From Mucilaginibacter robiniae (GTDB lineage: Bacteria > Bacteroidota > Bacteroidia > Sphingobacteriales > Sphingobacteriaceae): DNA of 64,000 nucleotides. The stretch is from positions 2,232,001 through 2,296,000 of the forward strand of contig NZ_CP051682.1 in NCBI RefSeq assembly GCF_012849215.1. Reading direction: 5' to 3'. A model generated the notes under the pieces. It was not told the DNA's origin. It did no database searches and saw nothing but the letters and a program-made list of their open reading frames with translations. Every line of letters starts with the position of its first letter. The stretch's first letter is position 1. Made by a program: the position numbers and the translations under genes. This document shows positions 45,337-53,327 of this stretch, one piece after another.

Positions 45337-46671
45337 ATGGCTAATGCTAATACAGCAACTCAAGAACTGCAATGGTTTTCGACTGTGATTGCAGCCCGTG
45401 GCGCTATCTCGTTTAACAACGATAAGGCTCAGCCGCAGGTTGCCAGCATTTTGCCGCCGGATGTAAGTCAGGATGCATCACCCTATGCTGCAATTATACG
45501 GCAGTTTAACATGGGGCATGCAGAGCGCTTTGTGCTTATCCTGGCGCTGGTGCCCCACCTGCAGCCTGAATTGCTGGATATACTGCTGATGAAAAATTCG
45601 GCTACTGACCATCCGTTTACCCAGTTAGGTGGGCAGAAAGGCGCACATGGCGGTTACTTGCCTACAGGCGAAACGGCGGTGTTCCTGCTGGCCGGCAATG
45701 ACCTGCAACAGCGTTACCAGTTGTTACAGTTGTTTGATGAAGAACACTTTTTTCACAAACATAACTTCCTTCAATTGCAGCCGGTTAACGCCGGAGAGCC
45801 GCGCTTAGCCGGATTACTTACTCCTTCAGCAGAATACCTGGCCTTACTGACCACCGGGAAAGCTTTTAAACCCAATTTTACCGCCAACTTCCCGGCCAAG
45901 CGGCTCACCACTGGTATGGAGTGGCAGGACCTGGTGGTATCACACCATGTTATGGCCGAGTTGGAAGAGCTCAAGACCTGGCTACAGCATGGCCCTGCCT
46001 TACTGCACGATTGGGGCTTTGCCGGCAAGGTAAAGCCTGGCTTCCGGGTATTGTTTTCCGGTCCGCCAGGTACGGGCAAAACGCTAACGGCTGCACTGCT
46101 AGGTAAATGGGCGGGTATGGACGTGTACCGTATCGACTTATCCATGGTGGTATCCAAGTTTATCGGCGAAACAGAGAAAAACCTGGCGAACGTATTTGAC
46201 ATGGCGGAGAACAAGAACTGGATTCTGTTTTTTGATGAAGCTGATGCCCTGTTTGGCAAGCGCACTAACGTGGGTGATGCCCACGACCGCCATGCTAACC
46301 AGGAAGTGAGCTACCTGTTGCAGCGCATTGAAGATTATAATGGTTTGATTGTACTGGCTACCAACTTTAAAAACAATGTGGACGAAGCCTTCGCCCGCCG
46401 CTTCCAAGTCATGATAGATTTTCAAAAACCGGATGAGCATCAACGGCTGCAGTTGTGGAAAAATGCCTTTACGCCACCCTGCCAGTTAGCTGTCGATGTT
46501 AGCCTGCCTAAACTGGCGGCTGAGTACCCCATTACCGGCGCTTCCATTATGAATGTACTGCGCTTTTGCAGCCTGCGGGCTTTAGGACGCGGCAACACCG
46601 AAATTATTTTGCCCGATATAAAACAGGCCATACGCAAGGAAATGCATAAAGAGGGCAAAGCTTTGTTTTAG
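45337..46671 (+). CDS. AAA+ ATPase of the eCIS (Pvc15-like)
   Basis: A 444-residue AAA+ ATPase. Walker A is GPPGTGKTLTAALLG (about 245-259), Walker B is ILFFDEADALFGKRT (about 300-314), and the arginine-finger region ATNFKNNVDEAFARRF follows near 343-358. Residues 1-190 are the family N-domain. Pvc15/Afp15-type ATPases help load or assemble the particle. The ATG at 45337 is preferred; a GTG at 45325 is in frame. It is the last structural gene, 32 bp after the tape measure, and the truncated effector follows 220 bp later. Confidence 0.93.
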   Translation: MANANTATQELQWFSTVIAARGAISFNNDKAQPQVASILPPDVSQDASPYAAIIRQFNMGHAERFVLILALVPHLQPELLDILLMKNSATDHPFTQLGGQKGAHGGYLPTGETAVFLLAGNDLQQRYQLLQLFDEEHFFHKHNFLQLQPVNAGEPRLAGLLTPSAEYLALLTTGKAFKPNFTANFPAKRLTTGMEWQDLVVSHHVMAELEELKTWLQHGPALLHDWGFAGKVKPGFRVLFSGPPGTGKTLTAALLGKWAGMDVYRIDLSMVVSKFIGETEKNLANVFDMAENKNWILFFDEADALFGKRTNVGDAHDRHANQEVSYLLQRIEDYNGLIVLATNFKNNVDEAFARRFQVMIDFQKPDEHQRLQLWKNAFTPPCQLAVDVSLPKLAAEYPITGASIMNVLRFCSLRALGRGNTEIILPDIKQAIRKEMHKEGKALF

Positions 46672-46831
46672 CCGAAAGTCAGCATTAAGGTTAATGGATC
46701 ATCAGTCATTGTAAATCATCAAAAGTTGTGCGGATCAAAAGCTGAAATTGCAAACAAGCTGTGATAAAATTTGCATAGGTTAAGAGCTTCCCTTTACGTA
46801 AATATTTTACAAGTATTTGTAAGACTTGCAT

Positions 46832-46861
46832 TTGAACCCAGAACTTTACTGTTTATATTTG
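46832..46861 (+). promoter_or_regulatory. Bacteroidota-type promoter of the truncated effector
   Basis: A -33 box TTTG (46831-46834), a 19-bp spacer and a -7 box TATATTTG (46854-46861) match the Bacteroidota TTTG / TAnnTTTG consensus. The start codon at 46894 lies 32 bp further on, so this remnant gene has its own promoter apart from the structural operon. Confidence 0.6.
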
Positions 46862-46893
46862 ATTACGGGCTCACTTGAATACCTGTTTACCTT

Positions 46894-47088
46894 ATGCAAA
46901 CCACCGCCTCATTGCAAAAAGAAACCCCGAAAAATACGGCCACTACCGAAGGTAAAAATACTACTAATCCACTGCAACTAAAAGCTATGGGTGAAGAGGA
47001 AGAGGACTTGCAGATGAAGCAAAACCCATTGCATTTGCAAACCAATTTGGAAGATGAAGTAGGCATTCCGGCCCGCTTGACCATATAA
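46894..47088 (+). pseudogene. Truncated second eCIS effector: NPLQ leader only
   Basis: A 64-residue frame. It starts MQTTASLQKETPKNTATTEG, then has NPLQLKAMGEEEED, LQMKQNPLHLQT, and LEDEVGIPARLTI at the stop. The NPLQ/NPLHLQ pattern and the GIPARL segment match the leader of the DUF4157 effector at 21555-23345 just before its DUF4157 domain (there NTGLPDSLKAGVENL). Translation stops within the first residues of the domain, and an IS-end remnant follows 70 bp later, so the rest of the effector was lost. A dedicated promoter is present upstream. A free leader peptide could still be made. Confidence 0.7.
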
Positions 47089-47159
47089 TTCCGAGCGCAT
47101 TTGAGCAATGAGTTGTGTTGACAAATAACACTTTTAATTATTTGCATCAGCAAGTTAGC

Positions 47160-47235
47160 ATGGTCAAAGCGTACCGGAATAACCTGACCTCTTTTCCGGA
47201 ATGCGGTGGTCAATGGTTCCAGAATGTCCAGTTGA
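47160..47235 (+). mobile_element. IS21-like end remnant, right border of the eCIS locus
   Basis: ATGGTCAAAGCGTACCGGAA, then TTTTCCGGAATGCGGTGGTC and AATGGTTCCAGAATGTCCAG. The two TGGTCAA motifs are 47 bp apart, the same as in 58688-58740 and, within 1 bp, 14866-14918. It lies right after the truncated effector. Confidence 0.6.
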
Positions 47236-47311
47236 TGAGCATTATACTATTAATAGCTCCCGGATAAAAGCGATGAGAGCTTCGCTATCGCTTTTGAAAA
47301 GATGAAAAAAA

Positions 47312-47614
47312 AGATTTAGTGAACTTCGTAAGGAAATGCCGACCGTGACGGAAATGACCTTAAGCCTGCAACTGAAACAATTAGAGGAAGACGGCATGGT
47401 TTCCAGAAAGGTGTATGGTGATAAGCCGCCCGTGAAAGTGATTTACAGTTTCACTGATCTGGGCAAATTTTTCATTCCCGTTTTAGATGCTGTACCACAT
47501 GGGGTAATCAACTTTTGCAAAGCACGGCAATCACCACTGCATAAGTTTACATCGCCGGTAAGCACCGGTTTAGATGGACTTTTTAGAAGATATACTATAA
47601 CCGCAGAAAAGTGA
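47312..47614 (+). pseudogene. HxlR-family regulator, truncated and altered copy
   Basis: Only the wing and following helix of an HxlR-type winged-helix regulator are left: RFSELRKEMPTVTEMTLSLQ, then LKQLEEDGMVSRKVYGDKPP and VKVIYSFTDLGKFFIPVLDA. The usual start with the recognition-helix region before it is missing, and the sequence after VLDAV is not family-like (expected tryptophan-bearing end is lost). It starts in non-coding DNA just after an IS remnant, so the 5' end was probably removed by that event. Confidence 0.7.
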
Positions 47615-47687
47615 CATGCTAAGTAAATATGGCGTAGGTTACCGTTCAAAAGCAGGTCAGGTTGCTGGCATCAGGTAAGCCTGAATT

Positions 47688-48008
47688 TTACGGCATCAGT
47701 TTCTTGCCCCAGTTATCCAGCTCTTTCAGGATATCCTCCAATGATCTTCCCAAATCGGTCAGCTCATATTCTACATGCGGTGGTACGACGGGGTGAACTG
47801 TTCGTGTCAGCAAGTGATCCCGTTCCAGCTCTCTTATGGTTTGGGTAAACATTTTATTGGAAATCTCCGGCACGGAGCGTTGCAAGGCGCCCGAGCGTTG
47901 CGGACCAGCCAGTAAATGGAACAGAATCAGCGGTTTCCACTTGTTGCCGATCATATCCATCGTCAGGTGAAGGCTACAGTAATAATTTTTCATGCCTGCA
48001 TAAATCAA
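47688..48008 (-). CDS. HxlR-family transcriptional regulator
   Basis: A 106-residue winged-helix regulator. Family features are the N-terminal Cys (YYCSLHLTMDMIGNKWKPLI, about 9-28), ALQRSVPEISNKMFTQTIRE (about 41-60), and LTDLGRSLEDILKELDNWG (about 83-101). HxlR proteins often sense aldehydes, quinones or redox state by the N-terminal Cys. It is divergent from a VOC/glyoxalase gene and a beta-propeller gene, which it likely controls. The ATG at 47993 is also possible. Confidence 0.9.
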   Translation of the reverse strand: MIYAGMKNYYCSLHLTMDMIGNKWKPLILFHLLAGPQRSGALQRSVPEISNKMFTQTIRELERDHLLTRTVHPVVPPHVEYELTDLGRSLEDILKELDNWGKKLMP

Positions 48009-48049
48009 GTTATCTAAAAATCAGCAATTTACTCCTTTTGGTAACTATA

Positions 48050-48063
48050 TTACTCAATAGTAA
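48050..48063. promoter_or_regulatory. Possible operator between hxlR and glyoxalase genes
   Basis: TTACT-CAAT-AGTAA is a short perfect palindrome in the 115-bp divergent intergenic region, where an HxlR dimer would be expected to bind. A direct-repeat TTACTC also occurs at 48029-48034. The evidence is positional. Confidence 0.3.
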
Positions 48064-48123
48064 GTACTTGTAAGAGGTGCTAATATAGAATATTTTTACG
48101 CCGAACAATTAAAGCTATTACCT

Positions 48124-48636
48124 ATGGAAACATTTAAAGCATACCCCAAAGCATTTTCCCATATCGGCATCACCGTCCCTGATATTCATGCTGCCGTTCA
48201 GTTTTACACCGAAGTAATGGGCTGGTACCTGATTATGCCACCCAGCGTAGTGACTGAGGAAACAGATTCAGCTATTGGCGTAATGTGTATCGATGTATTT
48301 GGCAAAGGCTGGGGCCATTTCGAGATAGCGCACCTTTCTACCTCAGACGGCATCGGCATCGAGATGTTTTCTTTTCCCAAAGGCACGAAAGAAGCACCTG
48401 CTTTCAGTCCTTTTAATACCGGCCTTTTTCACTTTTGTATTCAGGATCCGGATATTGAAGGTTTGGTGGAAAAGATTGTAGCACATGGCGGTAAGCAGCG
48501 CATGCCAATCCGTTCTTATTACCCCGATGAAAAGCCTTACCGGATGTGCTATGTGGAAGACCCGTTTGGTATTGTATTCGAAGTCTACAGTCATAGTTAT
48601 GAACTGACCTATTCCTCCGGCGCTTATACCAAATAG
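48124..48636 (+). CDS. VOC-family (glyoxalase/dioxygenase-like) protein
   Basis: A 170-residue vicinal-oxygen-chelate protein with two beta-alpha-beta-beta-beta modules. Metal-site segments are FSHIGITVPDIHAAVQFYTE (about 11-30), HFEIAHL near residue 61, LFHFCIQDPDIE (about 99-110) and CYVEDPFGIVFEVYSHSYE (about 141-159). It may be a glyoxalase or an extradiol-type dioxygenase; the exact substrate is open. It is followed 6 bp later by the beta-propeller gene, so they are co-transcribed under the divergent HxlR regulator. Confidence 0.85.
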   Translation: METFKAYPKAFSHIGITVPDIHAAVQFYTEVMGWYLIMPPSVVTEETDSAIGVMCIDVFGKGWGHFEIAHLSTSDGIGIEMFSFPKGTKEAPAFSPFNTGLFHFCIQDPDIEGLVEKIVAHGGKQRMPIRSYYPDEKPYRMCYVEDPFGIVFEVYSHSYELTYSSGAYTK

Positions 48637-48642
48637 CCCGAT

Positions 48643-49665
48643 ATGAAAGTATTAAAGAAACTACTTCTTATACTCGGTATGTTATACGCTGGTTTTGCCC
48701 AGGCACAAAGCGGCAGGTATGTACTGGTACTGTCCAAAGGCGAAAAGAAAATGTGGGTGCTCGATTACCAAACACTTGCCTTGATTACTAAAATCCCCGT
48801 TGGCGAAGACCCGCACGAAATTGAACTATCGACAGATCAGAAGACGGCCTACGTATCCAATGCGGTTATTGCTGGCACTGGCCATATCATCAATGTTATT
48901 GACCTGCAAAAATTGCAAACGGTAAAGGACATCGATACGCGGCCGTTCTATGTACCGCATGGCATGGCTTTTCACCAAGACACTTTATGGTTTACTGCCC
49001 AGAGCTCCAAGGCTGTGATTGCATATGACTTAAAACAGGACAAACCGGTGCAGGTGCTGGGTACCGGGCAGGATTTTACGCATCTGATCCGTTTAACGCC
49101 CGATGCCAAAACGTTTTACACCACTAATGTGGAATCTGGCACCGTGAGTATTTATGAAAAACGGCTGATCCCACCATATATGCCGCCGACCGGCGTACTG
49201 CCCGCTCATGCCAAACAAAGGTTGGAATGGCGGCAGACATTGGTCGATGTTGGGATTGGCGCTGAAGGGTTCGATGTATCGGCAGATGGTAAGGAATTGT
49301 GGACGGCAAGACCGGATGGCAAGATCGTCATTGTTGACCTGGTTGCTAAAAAAGCGAAGGCTACCATTGATACGCATGTTTCGGGCCTGCACCGCCTTGG
49401 GATTACGCCGGATGGTAAGACCGTTTGCATAGTGAGCGTAAAAACAGGCAACCTGTTATACTATAACGCAGCAACGCACCAACTGGAACAGAAAACAAAC
49501 CTGGGTCAGGGCGCAGGCATTTACATGGACAAGGGTAAAAACCGGATGTTTGTTTCCTGTACGCCCAATAACTATGTATCAGTGATTGATCTGGCCAGCA
49601 GAAAAGAAATTAAGAGAATTCCTGTCGGAAGGCCTGACGGAATTAAATCTACAGAGATGAAATAA
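48643..49665 (+). CDS. Secreted YVTN-type beta-propeller protein
   Basis: A 340-residue protein with a cleavable signal peptide (about 1-21, LLLILGMLYAGFAQAQ) and repeated propeller blades: LALITKIPVGEDPHEIELS, then TAYVSNAV, FYTTNVESGTVSIYE, GFDVSADGKELWTARP, GITPDGKTVCIVSV and FVSCTPNNYVSVIDLA. These are YVTN-family 40-residue repeats. It is exported to the periplasm or surface, role unknown. It is co-transcribed with the VOC gene. Confidence 0.88.
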   Translation: MKVLKKLLLILGMLYAGFAQAQSGRYVLVLSKGEKKMWVLDYQTLALITKIPVGEDPHEIELSTDQKTAYVSNAVIAGTGHIINVIDLQKLQTVKDIDTRPFYVPHGMAFHQDTLWFTAQSSKAVIAYDLKQDKPVQVLGTGQDFTHLIRLTPDAKTFYTTNVESGTVSIYEKRLIPPYMPPTGVLPAHAKQRLEWRQTLVDVGIGAEGFDVSADGKELWTARPDGKIVIVDLVAKKAKATIDTHVSGLHRLGITPDGKTVCIVSVKTGNLLYYNAATHQLEQKTNLGQGAGIYMDKGKNRMFVSCTPNNYVSVIDLASRKEIKRIPVGRPDGIKSTEMK

Positions 49666-49781
49666 CGAGAACACCTAACCTATTTTAAAAAGCATAGATC
49701 AAGCTCCTTTGCAGACCTTTTAAATCCTTTAAATTGGTCTGCACAAGAAAGCCTTATGGTTTACAAATCAACCTGTTTCTG

Positions 49782-51020
49782 CTAACGTCCTTTTGTAACT
49801 GCGTTGAATACCCGGCAGAAGTTTCTCCCGCCAATTTTTTCGATTTCTTTTTCTGTAAAGCCGGTTTGAAGCATCGCATCTACCACTAAATAATAAAATC
49901 CTTCCTGCTGTCCTGCCCAGGCATTGCTGGTGCGTTCACCCACCCGGCCTTTGATTTGTCCGCTTCGGGTATCGCCGTTCCGGTCTTCGGCCGTAGGAGA
50001 GACCGGCTGTTTGCCTGGTTCTCCGGCATTATCTAATCGTTTAGGACCAAATCCTCCAACCCGGTAAGCAGGTGTTAATTTGGTATCGGTACCCAAGCAA
50101 ACATGATCTATACCGATAACATCTACTAAGGCTCTGATATTCCTGGCATATTCTAATGGAGAATCTGCCAGGTGCGTCCAGACACCGATAATGCCACCAG
50201 CGTCAGCAATCATTTTGGCCTGTTGTTTACCAATCAGCCTGGGCTTCATCATCTGCGCCATGTGAGGGTCGGATCCAAGTTGGGTATCTAAGCCCATATG
50301 TGAGATCATCACCGGATGAGTGGTTGCTTTTAATGCAGCTGCAGTTGTTGCTGTATTGGCATGAGCCAGGTCGATCAAAATACCCAGGCGATTACATTCT
50401 TTGATCACATCTGCACCAAAAGCCGTTAAGCCACCTAACTTTGGAGCATTTGTGTATACATCCCCCAAGGGTACAGAGGCGTCACTGTCATGGAGCAATG
50501 TCAGGTGGCGTAGGCCACGGCTATATGCTTCCTGCAACCTTTCCAGCTTGCCTTCCAGGAAATGCCCGCCTTCTACGGATTGGATAACCGTTGGCTGATG
50601 CTTATTATGTGCATTTTCCAAATCCTTCAGGTTCAAAGCCCGTCTCAAACCACTCTTTTCAAGTTGCTCATCCATTGCGGTGAGCCCGTTTTGAAAGCGC
50701 TCCCAAACTTGCCCTGGCTCAGTGAGCCGTTGATAATCCAGTGCGAATGTCATGCAAATGGCAGTTAAGCCTGAAGCTTTCATTTCACGAATCAGATCTA
50801 TATCAGGGCCTGGCAGTTCAGTAGCAGTGAGGGGAACATCGATATGGTTATGCGTGTCAACACCAATGGTACGGGCTACAATGCCCGCGACCCTTGGATC
50901 GAGATTCTCCTGAATAATCCAGGAAACCAGCGGACTGCATAGGAATGCCGCCCCGGTTGAACCTATTGCGGTTAGAAAATTGCGCCTGGATTGGTTTGCT
51001 TTTGGTGGTGTTTTTTTCAT
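49782..51020 (-). CDS. Tat-type membrane dipeptidase (peptidase M19)
   Basis: A 412-residue M19 renal-dipeptidase-like enzyme. The ATG at 51020 is chosen because the protein then starts MKKTPPKANQSRRNFLTAIG, a twin-arginine signal ending near residue 33. Metal ligands are GVDTHNHIDVP (about 52-62), QSVEGGHFLEG (about 146-156), DLAHANTATTAA (about 218-229) and MISHMGLDTQL (about 238-248), with Asp in CLGTDTKL (about 307-314). It cleaves dipeptides, possibly D-containing. It is the last gene of the minus-strand tannase operon. Confidence 0.88.
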   Translation of the reverse strand: MKKTPPKANQSRRNFLTAIGSTGAAFLCSPLVSWIIQENLDPRVAGIVARTIGVDTHNHIDVPLTATELPGPDIDLIREMKASGLTAICMTFALDYQRLTEPGQVWERFQNGLTAMDEQLEKSGLRRALNLKDLENAHNKHQPTVIQSVEGGHFLEGKLERLQEAYSRGLRHLTLLHDSDASVPLGDVYTNAPKLGGLTAFGADVIKECNRLGILIDLAHANTATTAAALKATTHPVMISHMGLDTQLGSDPHMAQMMKPRLIGKQQAKMIADAGGIIGVWTHLADSPLEYARNIRALVDVIGIDHVCLGTDTKLTPAYRVGGFGPKRLDNAGEPGKQPVSPTAEDRNGDTRSGQIKGRVGERTSNAWAGQQEGFYYLVVDAMLQTGFTEKEIEKIGGRNFCRVFNAVTKGR

Positions 51021-51079
51021 GGCTGATAGGAATAAGTATCTTGATAAATAAATTTGCAAGTGAATTTAATGTGATATTG

Positions 51080-52642
51080 CTATTTACTGATTCCATCTAT
51101 CCAACTAAAGAGTTCATTCTGATCATAGTCGCCGCTATGGGGTCTGTCCCAGGGCAATTCTAAGTTAACATCGTAACCTTTGTTCTGCAGCAAGGTGGCT
51201 AACATGACAGATACGGCAAGTCCTGTGTCTTTGTCCTTCGTGCCATGACGAATTCGCCAATGAGCAGAAGTTTTGGTATCAGCCCGGCCAATATAGTCCA
51301 TCGGGTTCATCATTTTAACTACAATAGCATCAGCAGTTACTGCTTTTACAGCTGAATTATCTGCAGAGAATTTGGTGAAGTGTGCTTTATCAACTGTTGC
51401 CGTACCAAATAACTGATTTTCGCCGGTAGAGAGGTTTAAGGCATCAAAAGCGGGCGGCGTTTTCATCCGCTCCATATAATGCACATAACCATCAAAATCA
51501 AGGCCGGTCACTTTTCCACCCGTAATCGTCAACCATTTTAATGCAGAGAGGTCTTTTCCTGAATCTAACACTTTCTGCGCAGATGCAATCACATAAGATT
51601 TAACCCAATTTTTAAAGCTGCCATTTCCATCTTTATCTAATTGCAATAACTGCCCTTGTTTTCCTTTTAATTGCAAGCTATTAACATAAGCTGGAAACAG
51701 GACTTTTAATTGTGCGGAAACCACCTGCTCTTTTGAACTCAGTTCGCCTGCCGTTTCTGTACGCTGCACTTTATAATCAAGCATACTGATATTGATCTTT
51801 TTATAGGTATTTACGCTATTAAACTGCCACTCATAGGCCATGTCAGCATGATCGAGGTTAGTAATTGGGCAGTAAGCCGAAACTGCAAAAATGTCATCAC
51901 TTGCATCGGCCGCACCGATAGCTTTGAGATAGGGCTCGTAATCCTTGTTGTTACCAGTTGCACCTAATAGCGCAGACAAAGCGCCGCCGGCACTGGTACC
52001 GTTCGATATGATCTTTGATGCGTCTCCGGGCATTAGTTTGTCGTTAAACTTCAAATACCGCACAGCCGCTTTCAGGTCTACTATTGCCGCAGGTGCTTTA
52101 CCTGTGTAAATCCCTTTTTCATCTTTGGTGGGTCGGCCACGTGCGCCTGGCGATGCCACTACATAACCATTTAATAAAGCAGCAGCAATAGTTGATACCC
52201 GGTTACCTCCAGGCCCCATATTACTGCCGGGCCCACCCGGTGGCATACCTCCAGCAGGCATCCCCCCCGGAGGCATTCCTGCTGGCCCACCCGGACCAGG
52301 CCCCCTACCAGCGTTAATTGCTGTTCCCGGACGCCCCGGCATATAGCCACCAACCTGATTCGGAAAAAAGATGGGTGCTGTTTGGGCCGTATAGCCATTG
52401 ATGCTGCCTTTGTTAAAATAAGCTTCGGGTATATATATGTTCATCTGCTGGTAAACCGTATCTACCGGTTTTGCCACATACACCACATGCTCGTAGGCAC
52501 GCACCTTCATTTGCTTCCCGTTTACAGCAATTTCTTGCACGGTATAGTTTTGAGGGTTAAATGTTAGTCCTTGTGACATTGATGCGAATGGAAATAATAA
52601 AGCAGGCACTAAAGCTGCTTTTTTAAACATTGATAATTTCAT
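51080..52642 (-). CDS. Tannase-like (subtype B) alpha/beta-hydrolase with Gly-Pro insert
   Basis: A 520-residue secreted esterase. The ATG at 52642 is preferred because AGGA lies 8 bases upstream. The signal peptide is about 1-24 (LVPALLFPFASMSQG). The nucleophile elbow is SNGTSAGGALSALLG, with Ser near 213; the Asp lies near DTGLAVSVMLAT and the catalytic His in WDRPHSGDYD near 504. The layout follows subtype B tannases, which hydrolyse gallate or related phenolic esters. Residues about 103-155 are an unusual Gly/Pro/Met-rich insert (GMPPGGMPAGGMPPGGPG). The gene is the third of a four-gene operon with a receptor, an O-methyltransferase and a dipeptidase. Confidence 0.75.
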   Translation of the reverse strand: MKLSMFKKAALVPALLFPFASMSQGLTFNPQNYTVQEIAVNGKQMKVRAYEHVVYVAKPVDTVYQQMNIYIPEAYFNKGSINGYTAQTAPIFFPNQVGGYMPGRPGTAINAGRGPGPGGPAGMPPGGMPAGGMPPGGPGSNMGPGGNRVSTIAAALLNGYVVASPGARGRPTKDEKGIYTGKAPAAIVDLKAAVRYLKFNDKLMPGDASKIISNGTSAGGALSALLGATGNNKDYEPYLKAIGAADASDDIFAVSAYCPITNLDHADMAYEWQFNSVNTYKKINISMLDYKVQRTETAGELSSKEQVVSAQLKVLFPAYVNSLQLKGKQGQLLQLDKDGNGSFKNWVKSYVIASAQKVLDSGKDLSALKWLTITGGKVTGLDFDGYVHYMERMKTPPAFDALNLSTGENQLFGTATVDKAHFTKFSADNSAVKAVTADAIVVKMMNPMDYIGRADTKTSAHWRIRHGTKDKDTGLAVSVMLATLLQNKGYDVNLELPWDRPHSGDYDQNELFSWIDGISK

Positions 52643-52668
52643 TTTTTGGATCCTCATAAAAACAACAT

Positions 52669-53304
52669 TTAATGCGTTGAATAAGCTATGAATGCGCGCC
52701 CTTCAAAAAGATGCGTTGTACTAAAGCGGTCTGTATCTGCCGCCAGGCGGTTAACCAAAGGATGTGTTTCTGCTTTGTCGGCATTATCTGCGATAATGAT
52801 GGCACCCGCAGCAAGCTTATCTTCCAGCAACTCAAACACCGGTAAGTATAATTCTTTAGCACCATCCAGAAAAAGAAAGTCAATCTCACCTTCTACTGTA
52901 GCCAGTGTTTCCAGGGCATTACCTTCCAGCAAAGTAACCACGTCCAGCAATCCGGCTTCATCAATATTTTGCCGGGCACCTGCTATTTTGGTGGGTTCGA
53001 TATCTGTGGTAATTAACCTTCCGCCATTGGCTTTTGCTGCTGCTGCCAGATAGATGGTGGATATGCCATAAGAGCAGCCAAACTCTACAATGTTTTTCGA
53101 CCTGGCCACCCTGGCCAGCAAATGCAACAGTCTGCCTTCTTCGGCGCCTACTGCCATATAAGCCGTAGCCCATGCGTGTTCAAACGGTTTACCCTGGTTG
53201 GCTGCCTGCTGCCGGGCCGCTTGCCTGTCCTGATGATCGGCTGCTGCTTTTTCATGTAATACTGCTAAGGTTTCAGCTACAGGTTTGCTATTTAAGATGT
53301 TCAT
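52669..53304 (-). CDS. Catechol-type SAM-dependent O-methyltransferase
   Basis: A 211-residue class I O-methyltransferase of the COMT/CCoAOMT group. SAM-binding is NIVEFGCSYGISTIYLA (about 69-85); DIEPTKIAGARQNIDEAG follows at about 100-117, and the metal-site Asp lies in IDFLFLDGAKELYLPVF (about 140-156) with IIADNADK (about 170-177). Such enzymes methylate catechols or polyphenols. Placement between a receptor and a tannase-like gene suggests the phenolic product is its substrate. The gap to the receptor gene is 24 bp. Confidence 0.82.
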   Translation of the reverse strand: MNILNSKPVAETLAVLHEKAAADHQDRQAARQQAANQGKPFEHAWATAYMAVGAEEGRLLHLLARVARSKNIVEFGCSYGISTIYLAAAAKANGGRLITTDIEPTKIAGARQNIDEAGLLDVVTLLEGNALETLATVEGEIDFLFLDGAKELYLPVFELLEDKLAAGAIIIADNADKAETHPLVNRLAADTDRFSTTHLFEGRAFIAYSTH

Positions 53305-53327
53305 ATGACATAAATTTTTAGAATCAG

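Noticed and set aside
45771..46443. Minus-strand open frames opposite the AAA ATPase gene
   Set aside because: They are antisense shadows; the plus strand carries full Walker A and B motifs.
26645..46671. Prophage or type VI secretion system
   Set aside because: No capsid, portal, terminase, integrase or lysis genes, and no TssJ/L/M membrane complex or ClpV. DUF4255, DUF5908, CIS tape measure and the Pvc15-type ATPase point to an eCIS.
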